From: Mucilaginibacter sp.
GTDB lineage: Bacteria > Bacteroidota > Bacteroidia > Sphingobacteriales > Sphingobacteriaceae
Direction: 5' to 3'
Assembly (NCBI GenBank): GCA_025934475.1
Contig: JAICXZ010000152.1
Location: 1-7,214, forward strand
DNA length: 7,214 nucleotides
Shown here: piece by piece, positions 6,549-7,214 of the stretch
Layout: each line of letters starts with the position of its first letter
Numbering within the stretch: position 1 is the first letter of the stretch
Translations under genes and position numbers: made by a program
The notes under the pieces: model-generated
The model's database searches: none
The model's input: the letters and a program-made list of their open reading frames with translations, nothing else
What the model was told of the DNA's origin: nothing

Positions 6549-6935
6549 TTATCCGGTTTGTTTAAGTTTGGCTTCCATACACATGGTCGTATGGGGTACA
6601 GCCCGCAGTCTTTCTAATGGAATAAGGTTGCCGGTAACCCGGCAAATACCATACGTTTTATTTTGAATTCGGACCAATGCGGCCTCCAACTGTTCAATAA
6701 ATTTTTTTTGACGTGCGGCTAATTGGCTGGTTTGTTCCTTTTCCAGTGTGGCAGAGCCATCTTCCAGCGTTTTGCCGGCGATCACGCTGTCATCGCCATT
6801 GCTATTCGCGGAACTAAGAGCCGCCGTTAGTTCATTTAATTCTTCTCGTGCAGCATGAAGCTTAGTTTCGATCAATATTTTAAATTCGTTTAATTCGTTG
6901 TCATTGTACTTTGTTTTCTTTCTCTCTTTTTCCAT
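6549..6935 (-). CDS. TraR/DksA-family RNA polymerase-binding regulator
   Basis: From the ATG at 6935 this gene encodes 128 residues. A longer frame to 6950 would need a TTG start and adds only five residues, so I chose the ATG, which begins MEKERKKTKY. Family members reach into the RNA polymerase secondary channel with a coiled-coil and alter initiation, often with ppGpp. Residues about 10-45 (NDNELNEFKILIETKL, AAREELNEL) and 63-92 (LEKEQTSQLAARQKKFIEQL) form the two coiled-coil arms, with an acidic linker between them (GDDS, LEDG). The C-terminal globular part holds YGICRVTGNLIPLERLRAVP. The four zinc-ligand positions read Cys98, Thr101, Cys119 and Ala122, so only two of four cysteines remain. 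Short cysteine-poor TraR/DksA proteins are common in Bacteroidota. The flanking non-coding DNA suggests it is transcribed alone. Confidence 0.93.
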   Translation of the reverse strand: MEKERKKTKYNDNELNEFKILIETKLHAAREELNELTAALSSANSNGDDSVIAGKTLEDGSATLEKEQTSQLAARQKKFIEQLEAALVRIQNKTYGICRVTGNLIPLERLRAVPHTTMCMEAKLKQTG

Positions 6936-7045
6936 AATGGCTAACAACAAAAAAGATCGTGGCTAGTTTGCTGTATGATTAAATCCAGATTGTGACCTTT
7001 TTTGCGCCGATTCCACAATAACAGATCTATCTGAATTATATGAGT

Positions 7046-7073
7046 TAAAATTACAGTTAAATGATTAAGGCAA
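7046..7073 (-). promoter_or_regulatory. Candidate promoter of the TraR/DksA gene
   Basis: On the minus strand a TTG (7071-7073) is followed after 17 bp by TAATTTTA (7046-7053), matching the TTG / TAnnTTTG pattern except for the last base. Transcription would start near 7040, leaving a leader of about 100 nt. A short inverted repeat CAGAT-CT-ATCTG at 7022-7033 would fall in that leader just after the start and could be an operator, though at 5 bp per arm this is weak. Confidence 0.3.
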
Positions 7074-7127
7074 CTCCAATAAAATTTACGGTACCCGGCA
7101 ATATTTTCTTTAAACATCACGTGTCAA

Positions 7128-7214
7128 TTAAACCGATTTATTTAATTTTTTTGTCGCCGGCCCCAGTAGAATTTCGTCACGCGGGGTGGTACCAGGATAA
7201 TATATTTCCCTTAC
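7128..7214 (-). CDS. Possible C-terminal end of an unknown gene (truncated by window edge)
   Basis: On the minus strand a frame is open from the right edge for 28 codons to a TAA at 7128. It reads REIYYPGTTPRDEILLGPAT and ends KKLNKSV, which I do not recognise. The base composition supports a gene end: the segment is GC-rich up to near the stop and the DNA beyond it turns AT-rich at once. The other two minus-strand frames are closed within it. One plus-strand frame over the same bases is also open to the edge, so the strand is not certain. Confidence 0.33.
   Translation of the reverse strand, partial: VREIYYPGTTPRDEILLGPATKKLNKSV

Noticed and set aside
6481..6666. Plus-strand frame of 61 codons overlapping the 3' end of the TraR/DksA gene
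   Set aside because: It is largely antisense to a well-supported gene and has no recognisable features.
6936..6950. Five-codon upstream extension of the TraR/DksA gene
   Set aside because: It needs a TTG start and adds only MLLAI, while the ATG at 6935 gives the usual charged family N-terminus.

Overview
The window looks like chromosomal DNA of a Bacteroidota bacterium, probably a Sphingobacteriaceae relative such as Mucilaginibacter or Pedobacter. That placement is inferred from protein families and style: a SusC/RagA-SusD pair, a FecR anti-sigma factor with a DUF4974-type end, a Bacteroidota-type ECF sigma factor, a short TraR/DksA protein, and gene starts preceded by AT-rich sequence rather than Shine-Dalgarno motifs. 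All confident genes lie on the minus strand, so transcription runs from high to low coordinates.

Positions 5781 down to 1 hold one functional block in the order ECF sigma factor, FecR-like anti-sigma factor, SusC-type TonB-dependent receptor with an N-terminal STN domain, and SusD-type surface lipoprotein (cut by the window edge). This is the classical trans-envelope signalling layout. Substrate binding by SusCD is expected to be passed from the receptor's STN domain to the periplasmic part of FecR, releasing the sigma factor to transcribe susCD. No glycoside hydrolase, sulfatase or peptidase is visible, so the substrate cannot be named. The 225-bp gap between fecR and susC holds a perfect 14-bp palindrome and a strong intrinsic terminator that faces the plus strand, although no plus-strand gene precedes it. 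This raises the possibility of an antisense RNA over the susC 5' end.

Positions 5782-6548 are AT-rich and lack any long gene. They contain a possible small transcription unit on the minus strand: a promoter-like sequence, a 27-codon ORF for a single-helix membrane microprotein, and an intrinsic terminator. Next to it are a doubtful 28-codon cysteine-rich ORF, an 11-bp tandem repeat and a short hairpin.

Positions 6549-6935 encode a TraR/DksA-family protein whose zinc-finger positions read C-x2-T-x17-C-x2-A, the reduced pattern known from zinc-independent DksA paralogues. Upstream of it lies about 190 bp of non-coding DNA and then, at the right edge, a possible C-terminal end of another minus-strand gene.

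The main block is a well-known system type. The less ordinary candidates are the orphan plus-strand terminator, the microprotein unit and the hydrophobic tail of the sigma factor.
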